Origin: Lota lota
Lineage: Eukaryota; Chordata; Actinopteri; Gadiformes; Lotidae
Assembly: GCA_026745465.1 (NCBI GenBank)
Contig: JACYXH010000310.1
Span: 4,820,001-4,884,000 of the forward strand
DNA length: 64,000 nucleotides
Direction: 5' to 3'
The notes below the pieces were generated by a model, which did not search any database, had not been told where the DNA came from, and was given only the letters and a program-made list of their open reading frames with translations. Below are positions 51,486 to 62,730 of the stretch, one piece after another (position 1 is the first letter of the stretch; the number at the start of each line of letters is the position of its first letter). A program made the translations under genes and the position numbers.

Positions 51486-51879
51486 TATACATTGTAAGCT
51501 AACACTAATCTATAAAGAAAAACAAGAAGTGACCACCGGTGAGTAGACCATGCATAAATGGGGCCCTTAGGATTGATAAAAACAGAGGAACAAAGAGGGG
51601 TTGTTAGCGCCAGTAAAATACTTCCCACACCTCTAGCAAGGCATCAGGTGTGAGTTGCTCTGTTTTGACACATACAGCTGATGCCAGTCAGGCTACTGTG
51701 GACGGTTCTTGTTGCTTTTCACAGCCTCTAATTTGTCAGTGTGATGTCTATTTAGTTTTGGGGAAAATTGGCAAGAGTAGCCCTTTCTATTTGTTTATTT
51801 TCCAAGAACATTTTCCAAGTGGTGCAGAATGGACATGAATACATTTTAATCATGACAGATACAGTGTGAGTTAATCAGG
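51486..51879. other. Non-coding DNA, nothing recognised
   Basis: Unique sequence between two SINE remnants. A 62-codon frame at 51650-51838 has no signature. Confidence 0.5.
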
Positions 51880-51985
51880 AGGGTATGGGAGGACATGCAG
51901 CAAATGACCACAGGCAGGAATCGAACCCGTGTCGCTGCCGTAAGGGCTGAGCCTTAATAGTGTGCACTCTACCCGGTGAGCCATT
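51880..51985 (-). mobile_element. tRNA-derived SINE head with intact B box
   Basis: On the minus strand TGGCTCACCGGGTAGAG resembles a pol III A box, and GGTTCGATTCC (complement of 51917-51927) is a perfect B box. The neighbouring CGGCAGCGAC and GACATGCAGCAAATGACC parts match a common teleost repeat (GACATGCAGCAAAGG ... GAATCGAACCC ... GCTGC), recalled from memory. It is a second SINE family, different from the two other elements. The A-to-B distance is too long for a true tRNA. Confidence 0.7.
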
Positions 51986-52310
51986 AATATGTTTTTATCC
52001 ACATAATTTAGGTGAAGCCATATTATGAAAGGTGTTATTGTTAAAAGGTGTTAATCAACAGTTTGTAAGTCTAATTTTACATTCAGACAATTTTTTAAGT
52101 AGGACCAACACTGTTAGGTTTTCTCTATTTGCACTGTGCACAAACTCTGACTAACAAGGTAGGTCATTTATAACATGTCTAAATATTATGGTTGGTTTAC
52201 TGAATGAGCCTGGCACCAAACAACATCAAGAGGACTCCCTCGTAATCCTTTTATAGTTAGTTTCAAATAATCACAGAAGTCAAATTAGATCTAGATCTAC
52301 AGCTAGATTA
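51986..52310. other. Non-coding AT-rich DNA
   Basis: No exon, repeat unit or regulatory motif recognised. Confidence 0.5.
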
Positions 52311-52313
52311 TGT

Positions 52314-52344
<31 letters not shown>

Positions 52345-52347
52345 GGG
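52311..52347 (+). repeat. (TG)8-(G)20 compound repeat 450 bp before Ig1 exon a
   Basis: A TG tract at 52311-52327 leads directly into 20 Gs at 52328-52347, the same architecture as at 11165. The G run could form intermolecular or, with slippage, intramolecular quadruplex. Confidence 0.92.
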
Positions 52348-52762
52348 ATAGGGGTGCCAGTTACTAAATCAAACACTGGGCCAATAGAAGTGTGGGCGAT
52401 GTCATTCGAGCCATGGGCAATCGTCTGCATCGCCATATGGACACTTCTGCCATGTGTCCTAAATGAGGTTGGGAGCTGTCGACAACACAAATTTCCAGGG
52501 GGCTTTTAGTCCTTCCACCCCCAGCCATGTAGGACACAACACTTTGAAAGAAATCTTCACATGCATCTGGCTAATTCAGCTAATTCAGCCTCTCCAGAGG
52601 TTGGGTGTTCATCCATGGCAATCTCCATAGGGGGATTAAACGCTACCATAACCAATTTGATTTATTTTTTGAAAGACTCTTGAAAACTGAAGGGTAGTTT
52701 ATGGACCACAGATAACTTACAAGCTTCCGCTATGGACTCGTTGATTCACGTGGCGTTCCTTA

Positions 52763-52795
52763 ACCAGCAGCTCTTCTGTGTGTCTTGGTTTCCAG
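52763..52795 (+). other. Branch point and 3' splice site of Ig1 exon a
   Basis: A CCTTAAC motif with a candidate branch adenosine at about 52763 lies 32 bases before the exon. It is followed by a T-rich tract (CTCTTCTGTGTGTCTTGGTT) and TCCAG. The spacing and composition are normal for a vertebrate U2-type acceptor. The branch point is an inference from motif and distance. Confidence 0.7.
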
Positions 52796-52945
52796 GGGCG
52801 GGACCCGTGTTCACCCAGCAGCCGACAGACCTGGTGGTGGTGGCGGGCCAGCCGGTGACGCTGCCCTGCTCCATCCCCGGCTACCACGGCATGGTGCTCT
52901 GGCTGCGTGACGGCATGGCCCTGGGGGTCAACCGAGACGTCTCAG
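52796..52945 (+). CDS. kirrel3: Kirrel3-like exon encoding first half of Ig domain 1
   Basis: Internal exon of a Kirrel/Neph-family type I membrane adhesion receptor. This family acts at cell-cell contacts (synapse targeting, kidney slit diaphragm, myoblast fusion) through its N-terminal Ig domain. The reading frame is phase 1 at both ends: GG completes a split codon at the start and one G is left at the end. It encodes about 50 residues. Visible are an FTQQPTD strand, the [12 protein letters not shown] strand with the first Ig cysteine (residue 25 of the two-exon peptide), and [12 protein letters not shown] with the invariant Ig tryptophan (residue 36). KIRREL3, as I remember it, has very similar QQP-D-VVV-GQPVTL-C-IP-Y-G-VLW and DG-ALGV-RD patterns; KIRREL1 and KIRREL2 fit less well. 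Upstream is a pyrimidine-rich tract ending in CAG, downstream CAG|GTAAGG. The frame stays open upstream to an ATG at 52732, but that part is intron, not a true start. Codon third positions are strongly G/C. The paralogue (kirrel3a, 3b or 3-like in fish) cannot be decided. Confidence 0.93.
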
Positions 52946-53189
52946 GTAAGGGCCTCATGAAAAGCTCCGCGAGCGGCTAATGCAGCTGCTTTGTCAAACA
53001 CGCACACACACATAATACGCATATGAGACCGAATGAGATGATTAAATCGATATGAACGTATATAGATGATATCTGCATGTGTGGTGATGCATGAGCTAGG
53101 ATATATACTACGTGATCAACGGATAACAGGAGAACAAAAAAGAAAATAGGAAAGAAACCGCTTTTCACACCTTCTAGCTAAGGCTCTGA

Positions 53190-53369
53190 CAACCCTGTGT
53201 GTGTGTGTGTTAGAATCTGTACGAATGTCTGTGTGTGTGTGTGTGTTAGAATCTGTATGAATGTGTGTGTGTGTGTGTGTGTGTGTTAGAATCTGTATGA
53301 ATGTGTGTGTGTGTGTGTGTGTGTGTGCACGCGTTTAAATCTGTATGTGTTTGTGTGTGTGTGTTTAAA

Positions 53370-53414
<45 letters not shown>
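53190..53414. repeat. Compound (TG)n / TTAGAATCTG array, copy 2
   Basis: Three TTAGAATCTGTA(C/T)GAATGT units are followed by two TTTAAATCTGT variants, each separated by TG tracts of changing length. The start CAACCC plus about 50 bases is identical to the array at 50145. Confidence 0.93.
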
Positions 53415-53417
<3 letters not shown>

Positions 53418-54114
53418 TCCCGTTCATCACTGAACATGCTAATTGCCGTTCAGCACCAGCATGCGACTGTTGACCCGGAGAGATCAGCAGAACATTACTA
53501 CACCTGTCAACACCTGATATCCCTGCTGACAGCTTCCCCTCTGTCTGCTCTGCCCTCATCCTAGCACTACTTATCAATCTGATATCCGCCATATTAACTC
53601 GGCTCAGGACGAAAGGGGGGTTTAAATCTTCCCCTGATATAAACTGGCTGAAGTGATTAAAAAACTCAAAATAATCCAATAGATAGGAAAAGAAACCTTG
53701 ATGAAGGCAGTAGATTTCATATTGGATATGACTGGTCTGTGTTGAATTACGTGTTTTTTTGGGCGAGCAGCCGTGTTAAATCAGCTTCATGTATCTCCGA
53801 CAAGGTGCATCTTGGGAGAACTCTAATCTCTTCTAGTCCGTGCAACTGGGTTGAAGAAAGTAAAAATGTATCACAACATCTGCTCTTCTGGCAGATGGTT
53901 TATCAAGTTCTTTTTACAGCTTATTTCCGAAGCGGCCTGGACCACACAGACACACGCGTGAGTGTGTGTATATGTGTTTGTGTGTTCGTCTAAATAGACG
54001 GCCTCAGCTCAATAAAATCCCCCTCAGCCTACTAGGGATGGCTCAATAAAAATCCATTTCAGCGTCCGTTAGGCTAACAATGATGACGTAAACACATTCG
54101 CACCACGACGTACG

Positions 54115-54145
<31 letters not shown>

Positions 54146-54151
54146 ACACAC
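54115..54151. repeat. (CA)n microsatellite
   Basis: CA array with one CT interruption. Confidence 0.93.
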
Positions 54152-54539
54152 TCTCTCCATCCACGCTACTACAGAAATACATTCTCTTTGTCTGTGGATT
54201 ATTTTTGTTACAAAATCGCACCCACCCTAAAACCTCCACACCATAAATCGTCATGTGATCATTTTAAAGCGTCTTAACAGGACAGAAGCCCCGCCCCCAA
54301 CCTTCCTCCTCATTCATTTTGTCATCGCCGGTTGTTCCCTAACTGGGCCTCGGAGGACCTTTGTCTACCATTACATCCATTCTGTCTCACTGTGGGCCCC
54401 GTCCCTGGTGCCACTGAACCCAGACATAATGACCGGTCCCCCAGGGACACTGCCGGTGCCTAACTAAACATCACTATCCACTCTGCTTAGTGGAGGGGGT
54501 AAGGCCCAGCGGACAGCGGCACACTCATACACACTATCT

Positions 54540-54541
<2 letters not shown>

Positions 54542-54589
<48 letters not shown>

Positions 54590-54601
54590 TGTGTGTGTGT
54601 T
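54542..54601. repeat. (CA)n joined head-to-head with (GT)n, forming a palindrome
   Basis: A CA array (54542-54586) switches at a single CG to GT (54587-54600). The 28 bases 54573-54600 form a perfect palindrome centred on CG. Confidence 0.93.
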
Positions 54602-55145
54602 TGTTAAAGACAGAGAAAATTAGAGATTGTGTGTATTAATGGTTTTGCCCATGTAAGTGATTCTGTCATGGCATAAGTGTTATTTTTTTCACCCATGATT
54701 GCAGATCAGTGACAAAGGCTAATGTGAGCGGGATTGGCTTAAACGGTGCCGGCACATTTGTTTTGTGTTGACAGTATAATAAGCCATTTCTCTTACCAGG
54801 GCGAAAAACAGGGCCAGAAAAACAGTTCTGCTGACAATGCTGTCATTTAAACATTATATTATTTCAATTGTCAGTGGAGGGAAAAAATAACCTTGGAAGT
54901 AGAAAGATATTAGTGGCAAAAGATAATGGCACTTGTGAAACTAAACACCATTGGCAATTCCGATTTAATAGGCCGTATGGGCGCTGGAGTAGCCTATTAA
55001 CCTAAATCAAAAGTACAAAGTCAATGAGGGAATAAGGATTGACATGCAACGCCTGTGCAGTCCAAATGGGCTCTGAAAGGAAAGGTGTTGTGCAGAGTTC
55101 AACCGGCTGTTTAACTTCCCCCTTCATCCCCCTCTTATGTCTTCC

Positions 55146-55405
55146 CATCTCTCTCTCTCTCTCTCTCTGTATCTCTCTCTCTCTCTCTCTTTTATCCTTT
55201 CCCTCTCTCCCACTCTGTCTCTGTCTCTATGTATCTCCATGTATCTCCATATCTCTGTCTCCCTCTGTCTTTCCCTCTCTCTCCATACTTCTTTCTCTTT
55301 CATCCTCTCTCTCCATACTTCTCTTTCTCTTTCATCCTCTCCCTCTCCCCCTCCCTCTATCCCTCCCCCCCACTCTCCCCCTCCCTCTCTCCCTCCCCCC
55401 CACTC

Positions 55406-55481
<76 letters not shown>

Positions 55482-55495
55482 AGTCCTCCATCTCA
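55146..55495. repeat. CT-rich polypyrimidine region with pure (TC)n tracts
   Basis: TC arrays are interrupted by TGTATC, CCATAC and CCTCCC blocks. The CTCTCCATACTTCT unit and the CCCCCACTCTC block are each present twice, so larger duplications exist here. Confidence 0.9.
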
Positions 55496-57943
55496 TCCTC
55501 TGTCAATACACCTGACCTTCCACGACCCTGTCTCCTAATCGGCAACAAAAGACTGTTCTACTTTACATGCAGCCTTTGCCTTGCGTGGTGCAGGAGCTAT
55601 TACCCCTCCCATCCCTTCACAAAGTTCCTTTCACCAGCCACGGTATTGATGATGATACAGCGCTCCAGTGAGGCCACGCGCATCGCAGGCCTTGAGTAGT
55701 CATTCAGCAGACCATTAACACCACGACTAGGTCTAGACCTGCATTAACATTCATCACCGAATGCGGCCCCCTTAAAAGGCATTCAGGCAAAACTCCAAAC
55801 ACGCTCATCAGAAGGCAGTCAACATGCTAATGAACATGTCTGAATAGCCAAATGGTTTGGGGATTCAATTCAATGAGATTACCAAAAAGCTGGGAAAGGT
55901 AAGGCTTCAGAGGTTACTAATTAAATGACCTGGAAGGGCTTGTAATATCCAGCCCTTTCACTTAAGTCTTTAATATCAGCTTACGTTTTCATGGACTATG
56001 CGATAATACTCCTCATATGGATTGCATGGGTTTTCGGGGCACAAGTAAAACAGTTTTATTAAACAACAAAAATTGATGGAGAACAATACTGGGTATTTTG
56101 CGAGTTGAGATTAGGGGCACATAATTAAAAGTGCAATATTACCTTTTCAATAAGTCCTTGTTTGAGACCAGGCCCAGTCCATACAAATCCCAGAAATAAA
56201 AATACAGTGGAGAGAAAAGTGTGTAAAAGCAAATCTTCAAACTCTTAACACATCACCTGGACTTATTTCAGTCTTTCGCAAAGTAAAGTGCACACACATT
56301 TCCCACCAAAGGGTAAACAGCCAATCACAACCCTTTGACTGTGTCCTTTGACTGAACAATGAGAACTTTCCAGGACTGTAACCGCAGTGTTGTCTCTAGG
56401 CTTTGGAGTGCAGGTCAGCTGTTCCCACAAACTGTTTAGGTTCTGATTCAGAACCCTTGTCTGTCTTCTATAAACACACTTTGTCTGGCACTGTGGGCGG
56501 TCGCTACAAAAGTGTCCAAGGGCTGTCTGTGTGTCTGGAATAGCTGTTGTTTACGCTGTTCGTGGAGCGGGCTCTTGCTGTTATCAATTTATAAATATAT
56601 GTGTTTTAAATGTAACATGCAAGCGTAATCCGATGATAGGATTTCACCAATCGTATGATTGTGTTTGTTAAAAAACTACAAAAAAAACTGTCATACCAAA
56701 AGGTGTTTGTATGTTGTACTGGACTCCTTTATTTTTACAATTGTCCTCTACCTGTCGACACATCCCGACAACCACTCCCAATATCCACACCACCACCACC
56801 TCCCCCCCGCCACCACCTCCCCCCTGCCACCACCACAACCTTCCTACCACAATACATTTCCTTTTTCCCCAGTTTGCTGGTGGTTATTTACATGGTGCTG
56901 TTACTTCAACACTGATTCGTCTCCTTGGCACTGGTTTTGTGAACAATCTCATCACTAACCGCTTTTCATATTCCCTTGTTTGTAGATGCATGAGCGTGTT
57001 TGTGTGAAGACAGACGAGCAAGCTGTCACATTGTTGTTGTTGTTTTCCCCGAATATTCTTTTTATGAGGTACTACAGCAACTGGTCAAATAATGTGTCTA
57101 ATACACAATGACATTGCAAATAGGACTCATTGACAAATTAATTGTATACTTTTCAGACTTGTCAATCAAGCAACCTATTTAGTTACACACAGGCACAAAC
57201 ATGTTTGTTTAAATCGAAATTATCTAATTTAAATCTAATCTAAATGTGAATCTATTTATGATGAGATCATTCACTAAGTAATTTGTTGATTTGTTTGTTT
57301 TTGATTCAACATCACATGATATCTGTGATGTAAATATGACTACAGGTGGGCACTAAGCCATTTCTATACCACATGTTGTATGATGAGTGGTTAGAAACTG
57401 ATACCTCACATGGAGAAGGTGTGGGGTCTCTCCCTGTGTTCCCTGTTAGTTCCCCTTCTGTCTCTCCAGAGGATCCTCTGGTTCTCTCCAGGGGATACTA
57501 TGGCTCCCCCCCAGAGACACGGCTGGGTACATTGCAGAGTGCTGCAGCAAAGGGACCTCCATCCAATTCTCCACTTAATGCAGCTGTGCAAGACAAATGA
57601 GACCTAGATACACTACCTCTGTGGAATCCATATATGTAATCCATGTATGTGTTGCTTTACACACTTACTTTTAAATATGAGTCTGTGAACCAAACACAAG
57701 GTTGAGACGGAACCAGAGGCCAATGGTGAATGCTGTTATTGCATGGATCTTGTTTTGAAAAGAGATTATCCATAGGGGGTGGGGGAGTGTGTGTTTGTGT
57801 TTGGGGCTGGGGGGCTGAAGAGAATTACAAATCTGTATTTCACAATGGAATCAATAAGCGGTGATGTTTCTCACTCTGCCCGTCAGGCATCAAAACAGCC
57901 ACCGCTTTCCCCCACTCCACCCCCACCCCACTGATGGTCTCCC

Positions 57944-58066
57944 AGCTTGCTCTCTCTCTCTTTCTCTCTCTCTCTCCCTCTCTCTTTCTCCGTCTCTCTG
58001 TCCGTCTCTCTCTCTCTCTCTCTCTCTCCATCTCTCATTCTCTCTCCGTCTCTCTCTCTCCCCCCC
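57944..58066. repeat. CT-rich polypyrimidine region
   Basis: TC tracts with TTTC, GTCTC and CCGTC interruptions, ending in seven Cs. Confidence 0.9.
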
Positions 58067-58385
58067 ATGGTTCAAGAGCACCTCAATCGACCGGTGGGGT
58101 CTTGGAAGTGACCTTAGACATAGTTCCATGCGTGTGTGCATGTCTGTTTGTTTGTGTGTGTCTGTGTGTAAGAGTATACGATGGTGTTCGGCACACGTGC
58201 TAAATTTTGTCCACTGGAGTTGAAGCTTTGGGATTAATCTGTAGAGTGGTTTGGGACCAGAGTATCACAGATATGTCTGTAATGTGCTTTGAAGAGCCCT
58301 AGCCTGACATGGGTCTAATGAATATAGAACAAATAGATGAGACAGTACAATACAATGTATTTTCCAATCAATCTTTAATTATTGT

Positions 58386-58390
58386 ATATA

Positions 58391-58424
<34 letters not shown>
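58386..58424. repeat. (TA)n microsatellite
   Basis: TA array with one GTA interruption. Confidence 0.93.
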
Positions 58425-58428
<4 letters not shown>

Positions 58429-59284
58429 GATATAATAAAGCTGATCAACGGCATGTTCAGAGTCATTTCAGAGTATACATTTTAGGATAAGGGGTATGTT
58501 TTCCAACAGCTGAATCGATTCCTGATATATTGTTATCATAGAAAACTAAGATTTGTTTTTTAACTAATTCTCCTTGTTCGGCGTTACCCCTCTTTTGGCA
58601 CAGCACATTCAACCGGTGGCAGTTATCTCAAATGCTTCAGCGCGTGTCTTTGACCAGTTGTACCGTCTGGATCCTACGTATTCATTGTAAAATAGCAATT
58701 AAGGCATTCTTCTGTACGGTAAGGTAGAGACGGGAGAGTGCCAAAGCTCCTAATCTCCTGGGAGTTTAAACCCAAACAACAAACCACCATGGTCTTCTTC
58801 TACCCAATTTCCACAGATGCACTCTGGAATTGCAATGTACAGTTGTAGACCCATGAAGCAATTAATATTTATGGGAAAAGTCAACATTTGAGCAAACATC
58901 CCCCCAACTGTGTTTTGTTTATGTTTAGTGTCCACCGTAAGAGCCGCTGTGTGGAAACAAGTTGTTTGGTACATCTAAAAAACAGCTTTTGTTGCAAAAT
59001 GTTCTAATCACTAGAATTACTGGTGACGCGACTGCCAATTCCTGTTTATGTTTTTGGGTGATGTCGTTGGGGGAATCAAATAAACCATGAATTCCTTTAC
59101 CAACTTACATAATAGCCTTATTACTCATGCTGTGAGGTTCTTTTTGTACAATGAATATCTGATGCAAAAAAATTTAATACGTCAACGTCAGGTATTAATG
59201 ATCATGAATCTATTTCCACATTGTCCAGCTCTGCTCTATGCACTGTTGCTGGAAAGTGTGCAGCTTGATCATGAAACACTACGG

Positions 59285-59308
59285 TCCTCTATCCCTCACC
59301 TCTTCCAG
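59285..59308 (+). other. Polypyrimidine tract and 3' splice site of Ig1 exon b
   Basis: The tract TCCTCTATCCCTCACCTC continues into TTCCAG directly before the GG that completes the split glycine codon. It is a strong vertebrate acceptor and fixes the exon start. Confidence 0.8.
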
Positions 59309-59458
59309 GGTACCCACGCTACGACATTGTCGGGGACCACAGCAAGGGGGAGTACCACCTCCTCATCCAGCGCACCGAGATGCAAGACGACGCCTTCTTT
59401 GAGTGCCAGGCCATCCAGGCAGCCATCCGGTCGAGACCCGCCCGCCTCACAGTGCTGG
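59309..59458 (+). CDS. kirrel3: Kirrel3-like exon encoding second half of Ig domain 1
   Basis: Next exon of the same gene, again 150 bp and phase 1 at both ends, so it joins in frame to the exon ending at 52945. It encodes YPRYDIVGD, then GEYHLLI, the DDAFFEC motif carrying the second Ig cysteine (residue 83 of the two-exon peptide), and [17 protein letters not shown], which is almost diagnostic for KIRREL3. The usual D-x-A-x-Y-x-C tyrosine corner has Phe in place of Tyr. Gln84, directly after the cysteine, aligns with mouse Kirrel3 Gln128, which I recall being reported as needed for homophilic binding. The acceptor is a CT-rich tract ending CCAG and the donor is G|GTAAGA. The exon ends where the Ig1-Ig2 linker (VPP in mammals) should begin; that next exon is not found in the remaining 4.5 kb. 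An antisense open frame over this exon is a shadow. Confidence 0.94.
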
Positions 59459-60705
59459 GTAAGACTCTTTGTAACTCTTTCTCCGCGGCTATTTACTCCA
59501 CTAAAAGATACACTAGAAAGTTGCTCGAGAATAAAAATGCGCCCATCCACAGGTCAATCCATACAGGGAATTTGTCTCTATTAATCATTAAATTGTGGTC
59601 CACAACTCAAGCCACTAGAGGTTGGAAAAACGTACATAGTACAGGTTTAAGTTTGTCATGTTTAACCCACAGAGATACAATACACTACACACGTAAGCTT
59701 TTTGATTATTTGTAATGGGGCAGGGTAGTGAAGTGACTATAGTTGAGTGTTGAGAGTGGACTCTGATGTCTGCAGTTCCTACTTGTAGGCATCCTTGGAT
59801 ATCCCGATCACAAATGTTATTGGGAATTGTCGCTTTTGTTAAAACCATCAGCTGAATGACTAAACAGTCGGCTAAATAGTAGTTGTCAAAACCGCTTTAC
59901 TTTGACGTCTTCTTCTAAGCCTGCATTTTTGTTTCATTATCAAATATTGTTTTGTTTCACCTTTGCTTTTATTGAGGACAGACCAGTTTAGAGTAAGGTT
60001 TCCGGTGTTAACCTGATCAGATGAGAGTTTTGATGATAGCCTCTTGAAAAATGATGGAAAGCAATGCTGTCTGATCCGGGATGGATCGTGTTGTACCAGG
60101 GTGAATGAAGAGTTGCAACTTGGATGGGATATTTCCCTAGAGACCTTGTGGAGATGGTGATGCTCGGCGCCAGAGTCTGTAACCTGACCTTTTAATTCTT
60201 ATATTCAGATGAGCAATTGCATATACTGTACATCCTGCAGCAGCCTATATAGAGGCTGTCTAAAACAAGTGAATAGAATAGAATGGATTTTATAATATAA
60301 CCGATTTTAACAGGGGAGCATTCCTAATTGGGTACAAGACAGTTCTCAAACTTTAGTCTTAGTTAAGAAAAACTAAAAATATATCGGGGGGGGGGGTGGA
60401 GGAGGAGATGGAGGTGGAGGAGAAGGGTGCAGAGGAGGAGGGAAGGGGTAGTAAATTATACATGTTTAATCAAGAGGAGCTAATCCACAAATACAACGTC
60501 CAGCTGGATCCGTTCTCCAGCAGACCATCACTTGGCCCACCAAATTGAATGGGGACCCTGGCGTTATGGGCTCTTGGTTGGAGAGTGTGGGCAGACATGG
60601 CGAAGGCTGATTACCATTATTGATTCAGGGCCTTCTCCATGTTTAAAAGCATGATGTATTCCAGAGCTATCCAGCCGTTGTTCCGCCACCACTGCTCAGT
60701 CAATG

Positions 60706-60728
60706 CCCCCCCCCCCCCCCCCCCCCCC
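60706..60728. repeat. (C)23 homopolymer
   Basis: 23 consecutive Cs, then TCCATTCTCC. Confidence 0.93.
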
Positions 60729-62288
60729 TCCATTCTCCCTTCCTTCGCCCAACTAATCCTGAGATGGCTACTTAATGCCGAAAGAGGTGGAGAACGATAG
60801 ATGGGAGAGAAGAGTTAAGATGTTAGAGATTGGGGGTGGGGTTCATTAATATGATTCATTGTAGATAAGAGAGAGGGACTTGTTGTTGTTCGTGTTTGTT
60901 GTTTTTTCATTCTTTTTCTCTCTCTCACAGAGAGACACACCGTTCAGACATGAGCATGATCTATGATCTCCTTGCTGGCTTTAGAAAACAACAGTAACAT
61001 GATGTGTGATGGAAAAAAGGAACTCCATAAAGCATGTTGCATATGACCCTGGAGTAGGGCTTGGCTCAAGTAAGAGCTTGTCTTGGCAGCTGGTCCTTGT
61101 TTGGAACCGGCCACGGCTAAGGCCAAAACTAATGACAGAGGGTGGAAATGATACCACACATTCATAATTCATGAAACTCTGAATGTATAATCGCTTTCAT
61201 AACTTTTGGACATTATTAGGCCTTGTATTATTCATGTGGAACCGTGGTTTTGGGTTTGTAACTTACTATTTTCCAGGAACCTGCCAATGTACTAGAAATT
61301 ACAAATATAGAAGTTAGTAATTGTGTAAATTTGTTTTTTATGTGTCTGAGGACAACTTGAGTAATTAGAACAGAGTGGTAATTTGATCTAATCAGAAAGA
61401 GCGATATATATCTACTCTTTGTAATGTCCCATTGGTATATTTTGACTGTAGGTTACTTTTACATATGCATCATCGACCTAATCAACTTTGCATGTGATTG
61501 TGCTAAACATGTTGAATCAGCTGCAAGATAAATGTTTGCCTTAATTTTTGAAGCCACATTGAAAGCAAGAAGAAGGCAAAGACATTTCCCTCACCCCACA
61601 TTACTTGGAATAAAGCTTGTTTTTAAACTCCCAGAACAACCCAGAAAGACAGTGTAGGAAATTAAGTTTGAAAAGGGAAGGAAAGTAGTCTTCCGTTTTA
61701 GTCCCTTCTGGGCTCATTTTTCATTTTTCCGGAATGTGTTTTTGCAAACCTAAGGTAGAAGTAGTCGAATACGAACCACAGTTAAAACTGAAAAAAATAA
61801 TAAGCTTGAGAAGGTATGAAGACGAAGATGTGCAGTTTAATTGGATTTTCTTAAACAGTAAACAGATATGGCACTTTGACATCACATTTTTCGTTTCCAT
61901 ATAGACTGCAGGTAAAACCTTGGTTGGCAGTGGCAAACAATGGCAACTTCTTTTTTTTCTCTTAAAAATATAGAACCAAAACAAGAAACCCAAACCAAAT
62001 GCAATTTTTATAGGCACATAGTGTTCTCCACATAATTTACTGACGGAGACTGGGACACTAGATGTTAGCACGAGCCCAGGGTCTCGGACGCTGGAGTAGA
62101 AAGACCTCAGAGCCACCAACTGCTGACCCCTGACCCCTCCGTTTTAGCGCGGCAGGCTAATCAATGTAGCCTTGGAGACGGACGAAGCTCTATTGAATAA
62201 GGCATGAGACGGAGCCTGTGGACAGGCCTCTAGGGAGACTCCAGAAGCTAATTAGATCTTCACAAATTCTTTCCAGACTCATACTGTA

Positions 62289-62683
62289 ATGCCTGCACAC
62301 ACACACACACACACACACACACGCATGAACGCATACAAGCAAGCATGCAAACACACACACACACACCAAAAACACGCATGCACACACACGCGCATTCACT
62401 TACCCTCACACATCCACGCATGCACACACACACACATACACACACACATACATACATGCAAGCACAAACACATATATGTGGGTACAGACCTTCACGCATA
62501 CACACACAGACACACACATCTTAATGCATATGAACACACACACACAAACGTCTTAATGTATATGTAAACAACACACACACATAGACACACGCACACACAC
62601 ACAAATATACAGGTCACTAATTTGTGTGTATATACACCTGCACATACACACACAAATGCACACACGTACATATACACACACTG

Positions 62684-62728
<45 letters not shown>

Positions 62729-62730
62729 GC
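62289..62730. repeat. Imperfect (CA)n cluster
   Basis: About 440 bases of CA tracts broken by GCATG, TACA and TCTTAATG units. GTCTTAATG(C/T)ATATG-type units occur twice (near 62519 and 62551), and a pure CA tract ends the cluster at 62690-62722. Confidence 0.92.

Larger units (their letters stand above)
52946..59308 (+). other. Intron of the Kirrel3-like gene (phase 1, 6363 bp)
   Basis: Bounded by GTAAGG and CCAG, it splits the Ig1 domain between its C' and D strands. It holds the compound TG/TTAGAATCTG array (53190-53414), CA arrays at 54115-54151 and 54542-54586, CT-rich blocks at 55146-55495 and 57944-58066, a TA array at 58386-58424, and a CCACCA-rich stretch near 56790-56850. No additional exon is recognisable in it. 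Confidence 0.85.

Noticed and set aside
51917..51983. Possible tRNA gene on the minus strand
   Set aside because: B box is perfect but the A-to-B distance is too long and acceptor-stem pairing is not visible. It is better explained as a SINE head.
52732..52795. ATG at 52732 in frame with Ig1 exon a as a possible translation start
   Set aside because: The segment from 52732 is the branch point and pyrimidine tract of an acceptor. A start there would give no signal peptide, while the AG at 52794-52795 fits the phase-1 Ig exon structure.
55039..55699. Overlapping Ser/Leu/Pro-rich frames in all three + phases
   Set aside because: Typical artefact of a polypyrimidine tract; open in every frame.
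59296..59550. 84-codon antisense frame over Ig1 exon b
   Set aside because: It is the reverse-strand shadow of a conserved coding exon.
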